Shown: positions 27,249 to 35,788, counted from the stretch's first letter. The stretch is DNA of 64,000 bases from Pseudomonas izuensis (GCF_009861505.1 NZ_WTFT01000004.1:402503-466502), one strand, 5' to 3'. Made by a program: numbers and translations. The notes: generated by a model not told the origin, from the sequence alone.

Positions 27249-29239
27249 TGCGTTCGCCCCTGAGTCGATTCCTGCTGAGCGGTGCCGCCTTGCTCGCGCT
27301 ATGCATCAGCCCGCTGTCCCAAGCCGATGACAAACCGCTGATTCAGGCTGGTAAAAAAACCCTGTTCCAGCGCGTGCTGACCACGCCCGGCTGCAAAATA
27401 AGCCCGACGGCGGGTGGTGCTGAAGGTGACGCACAACCGGTCTTCACCCGCTTCTATGTGTACGAACGTGCGCAAGCGAAGAACGCCGAGTGGCTGAAAG
27501 TCGGCCCCGACAGCTACGGCAAAACCATTGGTTGGCTGCCTGCCAGCTGTACCACCGACTGGAAGATGCAACTGACGCTGGCCTTCACCAACCCGGCCAA
27601 CCGCGACCGGCTGCTGTTCTTCAAGGACCGCGCCACCGTCGAAGGCATCCTTGATGCACCGGACCCGGTCAGCAAAGTCGCGCCGCTGCGGGCTACGCTG
27701 AAAAAGGGACAGCAGGCACCGGGCGTACTGGCTGAAGAACCGGAATACTTCGTCGACCTGCAAAAGCAGTTCTACCTGCTGCCGGTGCTCAGTGGCGAAG
27801 AAGTCATGACCGAAAGCGGTTTCCGCACGCGCCTGCTCAACGTAGCCTCCGTCAGCAAGCCGGATGACAAGAACGCCAAGGGCGGTGCTGCAAACAACGC
27901 TGCCGGCAGCAAGGAGGCCGAAGAGAAAAAGGCCAACCAGCTGAAGGAATTCAGTGCGGCCGTGGTATTTGTCATCGACTCGACGATTTCGATGGACCCC
28001 TACATCGACCGCACCCGCGAGGCGATCCGCAAGGTATATCAGAAGATCGAAGCGCAGAATCTTGGCAAGCAGGTCAAGTTCGGCCTGGTGGCTTTCCGCT
28101 CCAACACCCAGGCGGTACCGGGGCTGGAATACACCACCAAGATGTACGCCGACCCGACTCAGGTGAAAGACAGCGCCGACTTTTTCGCCAAGATCGCTGA
28201 CCTCAAACAGGCCACCGTGTCGAGCAGCAGCTTCGATGAAGACTCGTTTGCCGGCGTCATGGAGAGCATCGACAAGGTCGACTGGAGCCAGTTCGGCGCA
28301 CGCTACGTGGTGCTGATCACCGATGCGGGCGCCATCGAAGGCGACGACAAGCTGTCGAAGACCGGTTTGAGCGCCGCGCAGGTGCGTATCGAAGCCGCCA
28401 ACCCGGGCGTGGCGATTTACACCCTGCACCTGAAAACCCCGGCCGGGGCCAAGGACCACGCCAAGGCCGAGGCGCAGTACCAGGACCTGTCGACCTACCC
28501 GGGCACCAACACCTCGCTGTACTACCCGGTGAACGCTGGCGACGTGCAGGAATTCGGTCGAAAGGTCGACGCACTGGCCGGGGCGATCACTACACAGGTC
28601 AAAGCCGCCTATATGGGAGAAGACGCCATCGGCAGTGCGGCGAACGCCAAACAGGACCCGGCCGAGAAAAAGATGCTCGAAGACGCGGCGCTGATCGGCC
28701 ACGCCATGCAACTCGCCTATCTCGGCGAGAAGACCAACAGCAAAGCCCCGCCAGTATTCAAGGCATGGATCACCGACCGCGACCTGATCAAGCAGAACAT
28801 CCCGACCACCGACGTGCGGGTGCTGCTGACCAAGTCACAGCTCAGCGACTTGAGCGACGTGATGAAGCAGATTCTCGATGCTGCCAACGAAGGCCTGATT
28901 TCGCCGACGGAAATGTTCGATCGCCTGCGCTCGGTGGCGGCTACCATGGGCGCCGATCCCAATCAGCTCAAACAGAATAGCAACGCCAAACTGGCGGACA
29001 TGGGCGTCCTCGGTGAATACCTCGAAGACCTGCCCTATCAGAGTGAAGTGCTGAACCTGGATGAAGAGACCTGGAAGAGCTGGGATGGTCTGGCACAAGA
29101 GAAATTCATCCGCACGCTGAACACCAAACTGCGGCATTACCAGCGTTACAACGCCGATGTAGACCGTTGGGTAGCTTTAGCCAAAGACAGCGATGCGCGG
29201 GACAACGTCTACCCCGTGCCACTGGAAATGATGCCTTAA
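27248..29239 (+). CDS. Periplasmic VWA-domain protein (PpkA C-terminal-like)
   Basis: Product of 663 residues from the ATG at 27248; a GTG one codon earlier is also possible. The signal peptide is RFLLSGAALLALCISPLSQA. The VWA domain has a MIDAS-type motif FVIDSTISMDPYIDRTREAI (Asp about 244) in the style of the periplasmic VWA part of the T6SS kinase PpkA. No kinase domain is present. An SH3-like N-terminal segment (about 30-110) precedes it and a helical C-terminus follows. It occupies the position that ppkA has before tagT-tagS-tagR-tagQ. A sensor or ligand of the FGE-like protein is plausible. Confidence 0.75.
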   Translation: MRSPLSRFLLSGAALLALCISPLSQADDKPLIQAGKKTLFQRVLTTPGCKISPTAGGAEGDAQPVFTRFYVYERAQAKNAEWLKVGPDSYGKTIGWLPASCTTDWKMQLTLAFTNPANRDRLLFFKDRATVEGILDAPDPVSKVAPLRATLKKGQQAPGVLAEEPEYFVDLQKQFYLLPVLSGEEVMTESGFRTRLLNVASVSKPDDKNAKGGAANNAAGSKEAEEKKANQLKEFSAAVVFVIDSTISMDPYIDRTREAIRKVYQKIEAQNLGKQVKFGLVAFRSNTQAVPGLEYTTKMYADPTQVKDSADFFAKIADLKQATVSSSSFDEDSFAGVMESIDKVDWSQFGARYVVLITDAGAIEGDDKLSKTGLSAAQVRIEAANPGVAIYTLHLKTPAGAKDHAKAEAQYQDLSTYPGTNTSLYYPVNAGDVQEFGRKVDALAGAITTQVKAAYMGEDAIGSAANAKQDPAEKKMLEDAALIGHAMQLAYLGEKTNSKAPPVFKAWITDRDLIKQNIPTTDVRVLLTKSQLSDLSDVMKQILDAANEGLISPTEMFDRLRSVAATMGADPNQLKQNSNAKLADMGVLGEYLEDLPYQSEVLNLDEETWKSWDGLAQEKFIRTLNTKLRHYQRYNADVDRWVALAKDSDARDNVYPVPLEMMP

Positions 29240-29249
29240 AGAGACGCAG

Positions 29250-29951
29250 ATGCTCGATATCAAGAACCTGCTGGTGCGCCGTGGTGAAGGCGCACACGCC
29301 CATAACGTGCGGCTGCCGCACTTGCAGGTCGGCGCCGGGGAAATCCTCGCCATCACCGGCGAGAGCGGCAGCGGCAAAAGCACGTTGCTCGAAGCCATCG
29401 GCCTGTTGCTCGCGCCGGTGGAACTCGAGCGCTTTCGGCTGGGCCCGACGCACGCTCAGGATATCGCCCAACTGCTGGCCACTGACGACCAGCCAGCGCT
29501 CGCAGCGGTGCGTTCACGGCACTTGGGATTCATTTTGCAGAGCGGCGGCTTGCTGCCGTTCCTGAGTGTGCGTGACAACATCAGCCTGCCGCGCCGTTTG
29601 CTCGGGATGCCTGCAAAAAGCGATCACATCGACCACGCCGTTGACGTATTGCGCCTGCAAGGGTTGCTGGATAAACAACCAAAGGCCTTGTCGATCGGCG
29701 AACGCCAGCGCGTTGCTTGCGTTCGGGCAATTGCCCATGAACCGCTGCTGCTGTTGGCCGACGAGCCGACCGCCGCGCTCGACCCTCACGGTGCCCGGCG
29801 TTTGTTCGAGTTGCTCCTGAGCCTGGTGTCGAGCATGGGCCTGAGTGCGCTCGTTGTGTCCCATGACTGGGTTTTGTTGAAGGATTTCGGCTTGCCGCGA
29901 CTCGGCGCTATCAGCCATCAGGGGGAGACTCTGTTTGAACCGATGGACTGA
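29250..29951 (+). CDS. ABC transporter ATPase, LolD/TagT-like
   Basis: The 233-residue ATPase has Walker A GESGSGKST, signature LSIGERQRVA (in place of LSGGQ) and Walker B LLLLADEPTAALD, the layout of LolD/MacB/TagT-type ATPases. It overlaps the next gene, an FtsX-like permease, by 17 bases. In P. aeruginosa TagT and TagS form an inner-membrane complex that signals to PpkA; the same order here (VWA, ATPase, permease, FGE-like) suggests an equivalent module. It could alternatively be a lipoprotein-releasing ATPase. Confidence 0.82.
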   Translation: MLDIKNLLVRRGEGAHAHNVRLPHLQVGAGEILAITGESGSGKSTLLEAIGLLLAPVELERFRLGPTHAQDIAQLLATDDQPALAAVRSRHLGFILQSGGLLPFLSVRDNISLPRRLLGMPAKSDHIDHAVDVLRLQGLLDKQPKALSIGERQRVACVRAIAHEPLLLLADEPTAALDPHGARRLFELLLSLVSSMGLSALVVSHDWVLLKDFGLPRLGAISHQGETLFEPMD

Positions 29952-31158
29952 TCGCTTGCGCCTGCTGGGTTCACTGGCGCTGCGAGACCTCTGGCACGAC
30001 CGCAAGGTCTCGCTGTGCATCGCCGCCTCCCTGGTGGCGGTGATCGCGCCGTTGTTGTTGCTGTTCGGGCTCAAACACGGGGTGGTCAGCCAACTGCAGG
30101 ACGAACTGCTGCGCGACCCGCGCAACCTTGAAGTGAAAATGCTCAGCAACGGCAACTACGACACGGCCTGGATCGAGCGTTTGCGCCAGCGCCCCGAGAC
30201 CGGTTTTGCCCTCGGCCAGACCCGCTCGCTCAATACCCAGGCTGACCTGCTGATTGGCATGCAACGGTTTGTCGAAGGTGCGGAAATCATCGCCACCGAA
30301 TCGGGCGACCCACAACTGAACCTGTCGTCACTCAACCCCGTCGGCAATCAAGTGATCCTCAGCGCCAGCGCAGCGCAACGCTTGCAGGCCAAGGCCGGCG
30401 ACAGCGTGCAGCTGCGGGCCTTGCGACGTCTGGAAGGTGTCAATGAACGCGGCGAGATGACGCTGACGGTACTGGCCGTGCTCGACGGTGCCCGCTTCGG
30501 TCGAGCTGCCGGGTTTGTCGCCCCGCCGCTGCTGCTGGATCTGGAGCGCTTTCGCGACGGTTATCAGGTCAGTGAGTTCGGTGTGATCACCGGCAAGCCT
30601 CCGGGTAATCTACAACCGCTGTACGCCCGCGCCCGCGTGTATGCACGCGACATCGATCAGGTCGCGCCGCTTGAACACTGGCTCAACGAACAACACATCG
30701 AAACGTCGAGCCGACTGGCCGACATCGACAACGTCAAAGCCATCAACCACGTGCTGGGGCTGATCTTCGGTGTGATCGCCATGGCGGCGCTGATCGGCTG
30801 CGTGGCGTCGATGGTCGGCGCGTTCCTGGCCAACATTGATCGCAAACGCAAAAGCCTGGCGGTCTTGCGTCTGCTGGGTTTCAAACGCAGGGCCGTAGGC
30901 GGTTTCGTGGTCCTGCAAGCGCTATTGCTGAGCCTGGCTGGCTACGTTGGCGGGCTGGGGTTTTATGCCGTGGGCAGTCATTTGTTCAACTACCTGCTCG
31001 GCAGCAGCCAGGCCACCGGCACCTTCGTTTGCCACATCACTGTTTGGCATGGCCTGGCCGCCCTGCTCCTGACCTTTTTGGTCGCTGCACTGGTGGCCGC
31101 GATCGGCGCCTTGCGAGCCATCAACATCCAACCTGCGGAGAGTCTGCGTGAGCTATAA
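29935..31158 (+). CDS. FtsX/MacB-like permease, TagS-like
   Basis: Product of 407 residues with a TTG start and GGGGGAG about 10 bases upstream. Topology is that of type VII ABC permeases: one helix near the N-terminus (about residues 26-45), a large periplasmic domain (about 50-275), then three helices in the last 130 residues. It is paired with the ATPase at 29250. These transporters usually couple ATP use to conformational work across the periplasm rather than to transport. It overlaps the FGE-like gene by 11 bases. Confidence 0.82.
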   Translation: MNRWTDRLRLLGSLALRDLWHDRKVSLCIAASLVAVIAPLLLLFGLKHGVVSQLQDELLRDPRNLEVKMLSNGNYDTAWIERLRQRPETGFALGQTRSLNTQADLLIGMQRFVEGAEIIATESGDPQLNLSSLNPVGNQVILSASAAQRLQAKAGDSVQLRALRRLEGVNERGEMTLTVLAVLDGARFGRAAGFVAPPLLLDLERFRDGYQVSEFGVITGKPPGNLQPLYARARVYARDIDQVAPLEHWLNEQHIETSSRLADIDNVKAINHVLGLIFGVIAMAALIGCVASMVGAFLANIDRKRKSLAVLRLLGFKRRAVGGFVVLQALLLSLAGYVGGLGFYAVGSHLFNYLLGSSQATGTFVCHITVWHGLAALLLTFLVAALVAAIGALRAINIQPAESLREL

Positions 31159-32692
31159 ACGTTTTGGCTTGCTGTTACCCCTGAGCCTCGGCTACTTGCT
31201 CGACGCCTCGGCGGCGGGCTGGGAAGAGAAGTATTACAACCCGATGCCCGAGGCTGGCGACGTCGTGCTGCCGATGCCCTGCGAAGGCTCGATGGTGTTC
31301 CGCAAGGTGTTTATTCCGGTCGCCGGTCCGCTGGATGACTACCCAATCAACATCGGTCAGGACGGCGCGGAATACGGCTATGTCGAACAGACCCGTCCAA
31401 CCTTTATCGCCGGCAGTTTCACCGGGGCCAAGAACGACAAATCCCGCTACTACCTGATGGCCAAGTACGAGATGAGTCAACTGCAATACGCCGCACTGAC
31501 CGAAGCAACCTGCCCCACCGCCACCACCAATATGCGCTTGCCGCAAACGGCGGTGAGCTGGGTGCAAGCCATCGAAGCCGCCGACAAGTACAACCTGTGG
31601 CTGCGCAAAAACGCCACCGGCAAGCTGCCCAAGGAAGACGGGGCGCAAGGCTTCCTGCGCCTGCCGACCGAAGTCGAGTGGGAGTTCGCCGCGCGCGGCG
31701 GGCTGGAAGTCGGTGCCGCTGAATTCCGCGACACGCACTACCCGATGCCAGAAGGCATCAACGCCTACGAGTGGTTCGCCGGGGCGCAATCGTCCAACGG
31801 CAAAGTGCAATTGACTGGTCTGCAAAAGCCCAATCCGCTGGGTCTGCATGACATGCTCGGTAACGTCGACGAAATGATGTTCGAGCCGTTTCGCCTGAAC
31901 AAACTCGACCGCCAGCACGGTCAGGCCGGCGGTTACGTCGTCCGTGGCGGCAACTACCTGACCGCGCAGGCCGACCTGCATACGGCATTGCGTAAGGAGG
32001 AGCCGTATTACAACGCCGAAGGCCAAGTAAAAAACAAAACCACCGGCCTGCGACTGGTGCTGGTCTCCCCGACCCTCACCTCTCGCGAACGGGTCGCCAG
32101 CATCGAAAGCAGCTGGAAGAAACTCGGCACCGGCAGCAAGGAAACCGAATCCGCCGACAAAGGCACCGTACAATCCCTGAACAGCCTCGCTTCAGGCGTC
32201 GAAGACAAAGCGCTCAAGGAAAAACTCCAGGCCCTGGAGAACCAACTGCGCGCCAGTAACCAGCAGCAGGAAGAAACCCGCGACCAGGCGATCCGCGCCA
32301 GCCTCAACCTGGGTGCGTTCCTGTGCACCAAGATGCTCGACGACGGCCAGTACGTGGACTTCCTGCAAAAGAACTACAAGCTTAACTGCGAAAGCGCAGA
32401 CAAAGATGCCAGTTGCGACATGCGTAAAGGCAAGCTCGACGAGCAAAAGGATCGCCTGCACAAACTCAGCCGTTACTACGCCAGCAGCCTGGTGGAATCG
32501 GCTACCTTGTACGGCCAGCCACTGCTTGAAACGCAAGTCCCGGTGATGGAAGAAATCATCACCCGCAACAAACAGCTGCAAGACCTCAAACCTTACTTGC
32601 GCACCCACTGGGCCAATCAGAAGGCGTTCCTGCAAAAGCAGAAAATCGACACTGAAGCCTGGCTGACCAGCTGCAAAACCGTCACTCAATAA
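31148..32692 (+). CDS. Periplasmic FGE-sulfatase-fold protein, TagR-like, non-catalytic
   Basis: Product of 514 residues, GTG start overlapping the permease stop. It has a short signal peptide (about 22 residues), then a formylglycine-generating-enzyme fold (about 80-310) with LPTEVEWEFAARGG, GLHDMLGNVDEM and YVVRGGNYLTAQADLHTALR. Catalytic FGE has cysteines right after the RGG motif; here there are none, so no oxidation of sulfatase cysteine is expected. TagR of P. aeruginosa is a similar periplasmic fold that acts on PpkA. A coiled-coil (about 340-380) and four Cys in the C-terminal part (about 396-512) follow. Probable periplasmic ligand in the relay. Confidence 0.78.
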   Translation: MSYKRFGLLLPLSLGYLLDASAAGWEEKYYNPMPEAGDVVLPMPCEGSMVFRKVFIPVAGPLDDYPINIGQDGAEYGYVEQTRPTFIAGSFTGAKNDKSRYYLMAKYEMSQLQYAALTEATCPTATTNMRLPQTAVSWVQAIEAADKYNLWLRKNATGKLPKEDGAQGFLRLPTEVEWEFAARGGLEVGAAEFRDTHYPMPEGINAYEWFAGAQSSNGKVQLTGLQKPNPLGLHDMLGNVDEMMFEPFRLNKLDRQHGQAGGYVVRGGNYLTAQADLHTALRKEEPYYNAEGQVKNKTTGLRLVLVSPTLTSRERVASIESSWKKLGTGSKETESADKGTVQSLNSLASGVEDKALKEKLQALENQLRASNQQQEETRDQAIRASLNLGAFLCTKMLDDGQYVDFLQKNYKLNCESADKDASCDMRKGKLDEQKDRLHKLSRYYASSLVESATLYGQPLLETQVPVMEEIITRNKQLQDLKPYLRTHWANQKAFLQKQKIDTEAWLTSCKTVTQ

Positions 32693-32726
32693 CAATGCGT
32701 CAACACCGTTACGTAGGAGTTTCACC

Positions 32727-33470
32727 ATGTCGCGCAGCCTTTGGACTCGCTTCAAGCTACAGATCGCTTTCGTAGTCGCCAGCAGCCTGCTAATGAGCGG
32801 TTGCGCCAACACTGGCAGCTCCATGCTGGGCGAAGGCGAAAGCGAAGGCGGCGGTGCCGACCCGCGCCTGACCCAGGGCAATGACGCAGAGTTCTTCAGC
32901 AAGTCCGGTTACCAGGCCTGCGCCGTCGGCGCCGGCGTCGGCATCCTCGCTTGCGCACTGTCTAACAGCAACAACAAAACCGTGTGCGTCATCGCCGCCG
33001 GTATTACCGCGTGTGGCGTGGCCATGGGCGCGAACTATTACCTGGATCAACGTCGCGCCGAATACGCCGACACCACCACCCGCCTGGCGAAGATGAACAG
33101 CGACGTCGAACAAGACACGCAGAACGTGATCGCCCGGACTGCGACCGCTCAGCAAGTGATCAATGATGACCATGCGCAAATTGCCCAGATCAAAAAGGAC
33201 ATTGCCAACAAGAAAGTCGACAGGAGCAGGGCTCAGGCGCAAATCGCCGGGATCGATTCGGACATCGCGCGCCTGCGTAAAGACCTGGCCAACATGCGTA
33301 TCAAAGTCACCGAGTACAGCAAAGTGGCAGACGCCGAGCGTTCACAAGGCTCCAGCGCCGAGATCAGGCAAGTGGAGATGAACATTCAAAGAATGAACCA
33401 GAAAGTCGCCAGCCTGCAGAAGGAAGTCGACGCTCTGTACAGCCAACGCTCCGCAATCACCCTGGGTTAA
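32727..33470 (+). CDS. Srf-associated lipoprotein with coiled coil (TagQ position)
   Basis: Product of 247 residues with a lipobox LMSGC (lipidated Cys 26) and TAGGAGTTTCACC before the ATG. After it comes a Gly/Ala/Cys-rich hydrophobic segment (about 55-95), then a long coiled coil (about 105-245) rich in Gln, Lys and Asp. The family is unrecognised. It follows the FGE-like gene where tagQ, an outer-membrane lipoprotein that holds TagR, follows tagR in P. aeruginosa. Residues after the lipid Cys (A-N) do not show an Asp sorting signal, so outer-membrane placement is likely. Confidence 0.7.
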   Translation: MSRSLWTRFKLQIAFVVASSLLMSGCANTGSSMLGEGESEGGGADPRLTQGNDAEFFSKSGYQACAVGAGVGILACALSNSNNKTVCVIAAGITACGVAMGANYYLDQRRAEYADTTTRLAKMNSDVEQDTQNVIARTATAQQVINDDHAQIAQIKKDIANKKVDRSRAQAQIAGIDSDIARLRKDLANMRIKVTEYSKVADAERSQGSSAEIRQVEMNIQRMNQKVASLQKEVDALYSQRSAITLG

Positions 33471-33474
33471 GCCT

Positions 33475-33981
33475 ATGACGCCAAGACAACTGATGCTCAT
33501 CACTGCCGTCCTGGCCCTGAGCGGTTGCGCGAGCCAGCCCGGCGAATGCGATGCGACCAATCGCGACAGCAGCATGCTGACCAAGATGAACTGCGACTAC
33601 TCCGGTGGTTACAGCGATCAGGTCAAGCAGAAGGAACTGGCACTGAGCGAGTCCCGGCAGCAAAACGCAATGTTCCGCCAGGTGTACGAGAACATTCAGG
33701 CCCAGCAGCTCAGCACCAAGACCGATCTGGCCAGCCAGCAGAAAGCCCAGGCGGCGTTGAATCAGTCGCTGGCGCAACTGCTGACCTCGCTCAAGGCCCG
33801 GCGTGGCAATGAAGCCCAGGTGCAGAAGCAGATTGCCGACCTCGAGAAGCAGCTCAAGGCTTCGCAAGCGGCACCAACGACCAAATCAACACCCGCGACG
33901 CTGGCGGCCAAGCAGCAAGAGCTGAAAGCATTGCAGAAGAAGGTCAACCAGCTGCAATTCAGCCTCGGCTACGAAGAGTAA
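33475..33981 (+). CDS. Srf-associated small coiled-coil lipoprotein
   Basis: Product of 168 residues, 4 bases after the previous stop. Its lipobox LALSGC places the lipidated Cys at position 18. Cys 25 and Cys 40 lie close together in the mature N-terminus. The rest (about 50-165) is a long Gln/Lys-rich coiled coil with a short low-complexity break (TKSTPATLAA). The family is unrecognised. It is probably a partner of the lipoprotein at 32727, with which it shares the coiled-coil build. Position +2 is Ala, so outer-membrane localisation is expected. Confidence 0.68.
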   Translation: MTPRQLMLITAVLALSGCASQPGECDATNRDSSMLTKMNCDYSGGYSDQVKQKELALSESRQQNAMFRQVYENIQAQQLSTKTDLASQQKAQAALNQSLAQLLTSLKARRGNEAQVQKQIADLEKQLKASQAAPTTKSTPATLAAKQQELKALQKKVNQLQFSLGYEE

Positions 33982-34037
33982 CTTTTCACCCTGCAAGCAT
34001 CCCGATGGATGCCTGCACTTTTTCAGGAATCGTCGTC

Positions 34038-35528
34038 ATGCAGCGGGTCATCAGGGATGCGCAAGCCACATCGGAGGGGATGAGTGCACTGCAAGCCAAA
34101 GTCGCCCTCATCCAGAAACACTTTCCGCCGACCGTCGCCAGCCTGTTTGCCATCCCGCGGATGGGCAGCGGCGACGTGATGGAGTGGTGGACCGAACTGG
34201 GTGGCCAACCCACGCCTTATGCCGATCTCAATGAGGACGCGCGACGACGTTTGCTGGAAACCTATGAAGTGCGTCAGACGTCCCTCGGACAGCTGGCGGA
34301 TGAACTGCAAAAACGCGGTCAATCGACAGAAGCGGATGACCTGCGCAGCCTGCTTGGCACGCCTGAGCTGGACAAACTCTACAGCCTCAACGGTGAGCCT
34401 TTGGTGGTGCGCTGGAACCAGCGTCCGCCCAAACCGATCGTGCCGCCGGTGGTGCCGGTCGCGCCCGTGCTGCCGCCGTCGCGTCGAGGCTGGTGGATCG
34501 CGGCGGCCTTGCTCGCGCTGCTGTTGCTGCTCCTGGCGCTCTGGCTCTGGTGGTTCCTGCACCGTGAGCCGGTTGTCGTGGCGCCGCCTGTAGCGCCTGT
34601 GCCGCCAGTGGTTGCGCCGGTTGAGAAACCGGTCGAGCCTGCCCCCGCGCCTGTCGTGGAGCCGGAACCGAAACCTGTTCCGCCACCTGAATCCACGCCA
34701 GAACCGGTACCGGAACCCAAGCCGGTCCCGCCACCAAAACCGGCCCCGGCACCGGCACCTGAACCCAAGCCGGCTCCGCCACCCAAACCGGTTCCACCGC
34801 CAAAACCGGTCGTGGCTGCCCCGCCACCAGCGCCACCACCCGCCCCGACGCTGGACAACTTCGCATGCCGCAAAACAGCGCCGAAGTCAGAGGTCCCGCA
34901 GTTCGTGGTGGTGCTCGACACTTCGGGCTCGATGGATTTGAACATCAAGGCAGTGAGAGCCGACGAGGACTGGTTCTACGGTCCTGACATCAACAAGCTG
35001 CTGGACCCGAACCGCACCATGCGGCTTACCGCCAGACCCAGCCGCATGGACGTCGCCAAGGAGTCGCTGGCCGGAATGATCAACGGGCTGGACCCGAAGA
35101 TTGATACACGCCTGATCACCTTTGCCGGCTGCGAAAGAACACCCGACCAGGGTTTGTTCAAGTTCGGCGACCGCCCGCGGCTGATCAACGGGATTCGAGG
35201 CCTGGTTCCCGACGAAGGCACACCGCTGGCCGACAGCCTGGCCCACGCGGCGAGCACGGTCGACGGGCGCAATAACGATGCGGTTATCGTGATGTTCGTC
35301 GACGGCGAAGACGGTTGCGGGCAGGACGTTTGCGCGGTATCCCGTCGAATCGCCAGGGAACAACCGCGCCTGCGGGTCAACGTGGTGAAAATCGGTGCTG
35401 GCGGCCCGTCACGCTGTATCGCTGAAAACACCGGAGGTCGGGTTTACAACAGCACCAATGCGGCTGAGTTGGGCAACCTGTTGAAACAGGCGAGCAAGGA
35501 AGTATCCAGCAGTACCAAGTGCGACTAG
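34038..35528 (+). CDS. Membrane-anchored VWA protein with Pro-rich stalk
   Basis: Last gene of the operon, 496 residues from the ATG at 34038 (AGGAA upstream); an ATG 11 codons earlier is less convincing. A cytoplasmic helical N-terminus (about 1-145) is followed by a membrane helix (about 152-174). Next comes a stalk of about 100 residues, nearly all Pro, Val, Glu, Lys and Ala. The periplasmic VWA domain has a complete MIDAS motif VLDTSGSMD (Asp about 294), T-P-L-A-D-S and FVDGEDGC. Several Cys pairs suggest disulfides. The stalk is long enough to reach toward the outer membrane or peptidoglycan. Function unknown. Confidence 0.78.
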   Translation: MQRVIRDAQATSEGMSALQAKVALIQKHFPPTVASLFAIPRMGSGDVMEWWTELGGQPTPYADLNEDARRRLLETYEVRQTSLGQLADELQKRGQSTEADDLRSLLGTPELDKLYSLNGEPLVVRWNQRPPKPIVPPVVPVAPVLPPSRRGWWIAAALLALLLLLLALWLWWFLHREPVVVAPPVAPVPPVVAPVEKPVEPAPAPVVEPEPKPVPPPESTPEPVPEPKPVPPPKPAPAPAPEPKPAPPPKPVPPPKPVVAAPPPAPPPAPTLDNFACRKTAPKSEVPQFVVVLDTSGSMDLNIKAVRADEDWFYGPDINKLLDPNRTMRLTARPSRMDVAKESLAGMINGLDPKIDTRLITFAGCERTPDQGLFKFGDRPRLINGIRGLVPDEGTPLADSLAHAASTVDGRNNDAVIVMFVDGEDGCGQDVCAVSRRIAREQPRLRVNVVKIGAGGPSRCIAENTGGRVYNSTNAAELGNLLKQASKEVSSSTKCD

Positions 35529-35561
35529 CTTGGAATTGATCCTGATTTGAGCTGGCCCTAT

Positions 35562-35623
35562 TCGCGAGCAGGCTCGCTCCCACAGGGTTTGTGTCGATCA
35601 TAAATACAAGTGTGGGAGCTCAC
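35562..35623. repeat. Degenerate REP pair at right island edge
   Basis: A good left arm TCGCGAGCAGGCTCGCTCCC is followed by a truncated right arm GTGTGGGAGCTCAC. The right half is diverged, possibly damaged when the island inserted or decayed. Confidence 0.6.
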
Positions 35624-35678
35624 TTAACCGAGAGGCACTTAGAGTCATTTGCGACCGACCGAGATTCCTGTACCGCAT

Positions 35679-35728
35679 TGCCCTCCAAAGGAGGGGTCGT
35701 GGGTTCGAATCCCGTCTGGGCACCATAC
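35679..35728 (+). pseudogene. Degenerate tRNA-Arg 3' half (candidate attachment site)
   Basis: The 50 bases from TTGCCCTCC to GCACCATA repeat the 3' half of tRNA-Arg(CCG) in direct orientation, including the identical T-arm block GGTCGTGGGTTCGAATCCCG. There are two small deletions and a few changes relative to 18252-18302. No matching 5' half or acceptor strand lies upstream, so no functional tRNA can fold. It is best explained as the right attachment site of an element integrated at the tRNA, and is followed by a strong terminator. Confidence 0.75.
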
Positions 35729-35740
35729 GCAAGAACGAGA

Positions 35741-35774
35741 AAGCCCCAGACCGCAAGGTCTGGGGCTTTTTTTT
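35741..35774 (+). terminator. Bidirectional-looking terminator after tRNA remnant
   Basis: Strong stem AGCCCCAGACC / GGTCTGGGGCT with loop GCAA and a run of eight T on the plus strand; purines on the other side also give a short minus-strand tail. It sits 15 bases before the end of the convergent chemoreceptor gene. Confidence 0.88.
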
Positions 35775-35788
35775 GTTTCTGGAACGCC

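Larger units (their letters stand above)
18301..35728. mobile_element. Putative genomic island integrated at tRNA-Arg, carrying the srf operon
   Basis: The region starts at the 3' end of tRNA-Arg(CCG), has a tyrosine-integrase C-terminal fragment at its left edge, contains the 11-gene srf operon, and ends at a directly repeated degenerate copy of the tRNA 3' half (35679-35728). Beyond that copy lies a second terminator that could have belonged to the original tRNA gene. The integrase lacks its N-terminal part, so the element is presumably fixed. Composition of the operon looks host-like, which suggests old acquisition or a related donor. Confidence 0.55.

Noticed and set aside
31148..32692. 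A catalytic formylglycine-generating enzyme for sulfatases
   Set aside because: The active-site cysteines are absent and no sulfatase gene is nearby.
35640..35728. A second functional tRNA gene
   Set aside because: Only the 3' half resembles tRNA-Arg; no matching 5' acceptor strand or D-arm is present, and the anticodon arm has a deletion.
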